Position numbers and translations under genes: made by a program. A stretch of 64,000 bases of DNA from Lepidodermella squamata (lineage: Eukaryota; Gastrotricha): positions 3,720,001 to 3,784,000 of the forward strand of contig JBLDXI010000001.1 of assembly GCA_047495785.1 (NCBI GenBank). Direction: 5' to 3'. Positions 61,701 through 64,000 of the stretch are shown here, piece by piece. Every line of letters begins with the position of its first letter. The first letter of the stretch is position 1. The notes under the pieces are model-generated. The model saw nothing but the letters and a program-made list of their open reading frames with translations. It was not told the DNA's origin and did not search any database.

Positions 61701-62963
61701 GGCTCCAAGTGTTCGATTTCCAAACAGGATTCCAACAGTTGCTCCTTATATTAAGAGTTAAAGCCGCGCCTAATTGATTTGACCTATGGTGTTTCAACTA
61801 CTGTAAATCCTTCTACACTTGGCGACTCTTCCACACTTGCATTTTAGCTGCTCGCAATGAAGAAGTCACCTTCATAAAATAGCGAATTTTTGAGAAGTTT
61901 CATATAGCGTATTATAGCGTCGATAAGGTCTACTATCCATACGAGGGGCCTATTTTCCCGTAGATCAGATTTGATTGATTTACCTGGATTTTTTGGGGAT
62001 TTTATTTGAAATGATTGATTTAAAATGGCTAAATATCAAAGCCTTTAATATCAATTTAAGACTTCAGAAATTTGAATTTGAATTTTGAAGTTGAAGTTGA
62101 AGTTATATATTCGGTTCTATGTCAATTGAGCAAACGAAAATTGAGCAACGAAAATAGAGCAAGGGCTTTTGAGCAACGATATTAGAGCAAACGAAATTAG
62201 AGCAAAACGACTTCTGAGCAAACGAAATTAGAGCAAAACGACTTTTGAGCAAAACGAGATTAGAGCAAAACGACACGAGAGCAAATTTAATAATTAATTG
62301 CAGCTGTTGTTTATTTTAAATAAAATTTGCTCTCGTGTCGTTTTGCTCTAATCTCGTTTTGCTCAAAAGTCGTTTTGCTCTAATTTCGTTTGCTCAGAAG
62401 TCGTTTTGCTCTAATTTCGTTTGCTCTAATATCGTTGCTCAAAAGCCCTTGCTCTATTTTCGTTGCTCAATTTTCGTTTGCTCAATTGACATAGAACCAT
62501 ATATTCGCGACGCTCAATTCCTCAATTCCTAAATTTCTGATGTTGAAAATTTCAAAAATGTTCAAAAAAATAATATTTCAAATTAAATAACATAACAGAA
62601 TACTCACGTGATAGCTTTCCAGTGTTTGTTTAGAGCCGGCGAGTTGACCAATTCCACGCGGAAAAACGCCGTTACCGGTATCATGAACGTTACAATGAAC
62701 AGCTGGCGCGAAAACGCGGCAAAATACGGCGAGACAACGCCCTTTGACATCAAGTACTTCGCTATGAAAGAATTCGACGAGTAAGCAAAGGCACATAGGA
62801 TGCACAACATCGCCCCAACAGCGGATTGGCGCGGCCGGGTCCATTCAGATAACTGGCGTCGGAAAGACGGCTTTTTCGTTGCTTCGATCACAACCGCGCA
62901 TTTTTCGTCGCTCAGCGATGCGAATTTCGTCTCGCCATCCGAGCCCTCTTTTTCCGATGACAT
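55758..62963 (-). CDS. SLC35G1-like transporter, paralogue 5
   Basis: 379 aa from four exons: 62608-62963, 60350-60656, 58362-58729, 55758-55866. The phase-0 intron after exon 2 (58730-60349) is at the position shared by all copies; introns 1 and 3 are unique to this copy. Exons 3 plus 4 total 477 nt, exactly the length of the undivided exon in paralogues 3 and 4. Motifs: GAMLCILCAFAYSSNSFIAK, YYASLADIGVIFTCSISIF, FILRPPYLFP, GARSCAGEVHYSALVFW, GVYPHMFSIIGSSIIL and C-terminal SKSYKFLLAFTK. The gene is spread over 7.2 kb because its introns hold a decayed ORF chain, a Helitron relic and a foldback element. Confidence 0.88.
55972..57971 (+). pseudogene. unidentified decayed ORF chain
   Basis: In the third intron of paralogue 5, on the opposite strand, about 2 kb reads as a chain of open segments (55972-56265, 56302-56649, 56792-57112, 57209-57472, 57575-57757, 57696-57971). 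They are interrupted by in-frame stops and at least two frame changes. The segments share two frames over long distances, so they descend from one or two proteins of several hundred residues with helix-rich middle parts, a Cys/His-containing stretch and an acidic C-terminal end (DDFSDYDDDDAVLAY). I recognise no domain. A gag-like or nucleoprotein-like origin (retroelement or old viral insertion) is possible but unproven. Confidence 0.45.
57984..58114. mobile_element. 131-bp Tc1/mariner-type MITE
   Basis: Ends TACTGTAAACGTAGTAATTT... (57984-58008) and its reverse complement at 58090-58114 match at 24 of 25 positions. Both ends begin with TA, fitting the TA target duplication of Tc1/mariner elements (element proper CTGTAAACG). 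It lies right after the decayed ORF chain in intron 3 of paralogue 5. Confidence 0.75.
58730..60349. other. shared-position intron of paralogue 5
   Basis: 1.6 kb. At 59785-59806 it holds a sequence differing at one of 22 positions from the right end of the 32.4-33.1 kb MITE. No left end is seen nearby, so it is a truncated or solo end. Reading frames at 59781-60099 lack known domains. Confidence 0.45.
60780..61754 (+). pseudogene. Helitron Rep/Hel (PIF1-like helicase) relic
   Basis: In intron 1 of paralogue 5, opposite strand. Segments in three frames match the Helitron helicase region in order: MDFPADHTFDKK (about 60883-60918); HPLLHRTGAKSFEDLRQVQ and TFQEACRILGLITDD (60991-61120); KSLTSFNLPEL (about 61350); LNVNQRAIFDVVMH; and SSGIAAILLEGGRGAHSRFA (about 61622-61680). 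The Walker A site is destroyed (PGGSVKRLP instead of GPGGTGKT). The upstream Rep nuclease part is not seen. Confidence 0.75.
62105..62506. mobile_element. 386-bp foldback element with 8-bp target duplication
   Basis: Arms 62113-62288 and 62323-62498 (176 bp each) are perfect inverted copies, by eye without a mismatch, around a 34-nt AT-rich spacer. Each arm is built of about ten GAGCAA(A)ACGA-type units. The arms begin GGTTCTATGTCAATTGAG. Directly outside, ATATATTC occurs on both sides (62105-62112 and 62499-62506), an 8-bp target-site duplication as made by hAT transposases. It lies in intron 1 of SLC35G-like paralogue 5. No coding capacity. Confidence 0.92.
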
Positions 62964-63178
62964 GATTCCGCAAAAATGAACAAAAATATCAAGGTGCCAG
63001 AGCTACTGTGCGGGCCAATCTACTCATTCTCTACTCATTTAAATTAAATGTGTCCGTGTTTCTATTTTCGGAAAATTAAAGGTAGTGCAATTAGAAACAG
63101 AAATAAATTGATTCAGGTAATTTTTTAATAAAACGCAAACAAATAACAGCATTTGAGCCACGATTTGGTGAATAGAAT

Positions 63179-63836
63179 TTATTCCTGTTCTTTCAAAATC
63201 GGCCTCTTGCGTTCTGGAACGTAAGGAACAGCACCAGGTGTACTGTGAGCACGACGATTTCTCTCCCTGAAAAAATTGGGGAAAATGAAAAATCAAGATT
63301 TCACATTTGAAAATGACCCACTTTCTCTGCTGTGAATCGCGGATAATTTTGAGCTCTTTTTCTTGGGAGTAAATGTGCTTCGGAACGTGACGATGTTGAG
63401 CAATTTTGCGAACTTGGGGATGGCTACCAAACCGCTCCTTAAGCCTGTTCGAATAATCGATAGCCGCTTTTTCTCTCGGTTTCATCTAAAAATTAACTAT
63501 GAATTGTTTGGAAATTATAAATAGAAAAAACAAACCAAGCCAAGCTTTTCCGAGGCATTTGCCTTCCAAATGCGAATATTCATTTCATCAGACCCGGTTA
63601 GAATGTACTTTGAATCAGCTGACCAGAGAACAGAAATAACACGTTGCATGCGTTTCGTATGATAGATATCGCGACTACGGCCCTGCGAAACCGGGAAAAT
63701 CCGAACGGTCTTGTCATAACCGGCCGAAGCGAATTCTTGACCTGTCGGCGAGTAGTCGACGTCCATTACCGCTGAAATGTGGCCCATATGCACGTTCAAC
63801 GCCATGTCTAACCGACGCATGTCAAAGCTGTACAGG
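63179..63836 (-). CDS. DCAF13: DCAF13/SOF1, 3' exons only (partial)
   Basis: WD40 protein of the small-subunit processome (rRNA maturation) and CUL4 substrate receptor; nucleolar. The window holds the last three exons, 63536-63836, 63322-63485 and 63179-63266 (183 residues); the 5' part lies beyond the right edge past intron 63837-64000. Seen: LYSFDMRRLDMALNVHMGHI, then DVDYSPTGQEFASAGYDKTV and FPVSQGRSRDIYHTKRMQRV (WD repeats). The Sof1-like domain follows with SDEMNIRIWKANASEKLG, PREKAAIDY, IAQHRHVPKHIYSQ and a basic tail RRAHSTPGAVPYVPERKR. Strong match to the family over the whole visible part. Confidence 0.95.
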
Positions 63837-64000
63837 CTATAAAAGAGAAAATAATAATTAAAATTATGGAAACTTGGTTCTGGCTGAAGATATTCAAAAA
63901 TTCAAAAATTCTCAAAAAATCACGAATAAGTGAATATTTAAAAGTAAATGGTTTCGTTTTTTCAATTGAAGCAGCCTCAATGAGTTGAAATCCTTTGTCT

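Noticed and set aside
62113-62288. GAGCAAAACGA unit array resembling CRISPR or satellite
   Set aside because: Mirrored exactly by the opposite arm and bounded by a target duplication; it is one arm of a foldback element.

Overview
The window is nuclear DNA of a small-genome animal. It holds intron-containing genes with mostly 45-70 nt introns, two eukaryotic tRNA genes, AATAAA polyadenylation signals, and animal families (SLC6 transporter, TTLL ligase, rhodopsin-class GPCR, discoidin/LamG proteins, mitochondrial L24, SLC35G, DCAF13). I cannot name the phylum. About 15% of the splice acceptors I inferred end in AAG rather than CAG/TAG, which may help place it. Every complete gene model was built by joining exons by eye at GT/AG sites, and each closes in frame (total coding length divisible by three).

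Layout. 0.7-3.5 kb: SLC6 transporter (-, 9 exons). 4.15 kb: tRNA-Val(CAC). 4.3-6.1 kb: TTLL-15-like protein (-). 6.1-8.8 kb: non-coding with a MITE-like element. 8.8-12.3 kb: secreted carotenoid oxygenase (-, 6 exons) whose long intron holds another MITE. 14.8-16.8 kb: class A GPCR (-). 19.2 kb: tRNA-Asp(GTC). 19.4-21.2 kb: two intronless tandem nucleotidyltransferases of the RlaP/COG3541 type (-), 44 bp apart. 21.6-23.6 kb: secreted EGF plus galaxin-like protein (-).

24.8-40.6 kb: two tandem giant secreted paralogues (+, 1917 and 1931 aa, 23 and 22 exons) made of a Cys-rich head, discoidin (F5/8C) modules and three LamG-like modules. They are separated by 2 kb that carries a perfect-TIR element with tRNA-like pieces. 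40.9-41.7 kb: MRPL24 (-), tail to tail with the second giant gene.

41.8-63.0 kb: an array of five SLC35G1-like transporters, all on the minus strand, sharing one phase-0 intron. In every copy that intron, or in the fifth copy its neighbours, has swollen to 1.6-2.5 kb. Four carry recognisable mobile-element debris: a hAT relic, a Helitron helicase relic, MITEs, a 386-bp foldback element with 8-bp target duplications, and an unidentified decayed ORF chain. 63.2-63.8 kb: the 3' exons of DCAF13/SOF1 (-), running off the right edge.

The genes do not form one pathway. The themes are tandem duplication (nucleotidyltransferases x2, discoidin/LamG genes x2, SLC35G x5) and mobile elements accumulating in specific introns. 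The most unusual items are the paired discoidin/LamG giants with their intron turnover, the bacterial-type nucleotidyltransferase pair, and the near-intact foldback transposon.
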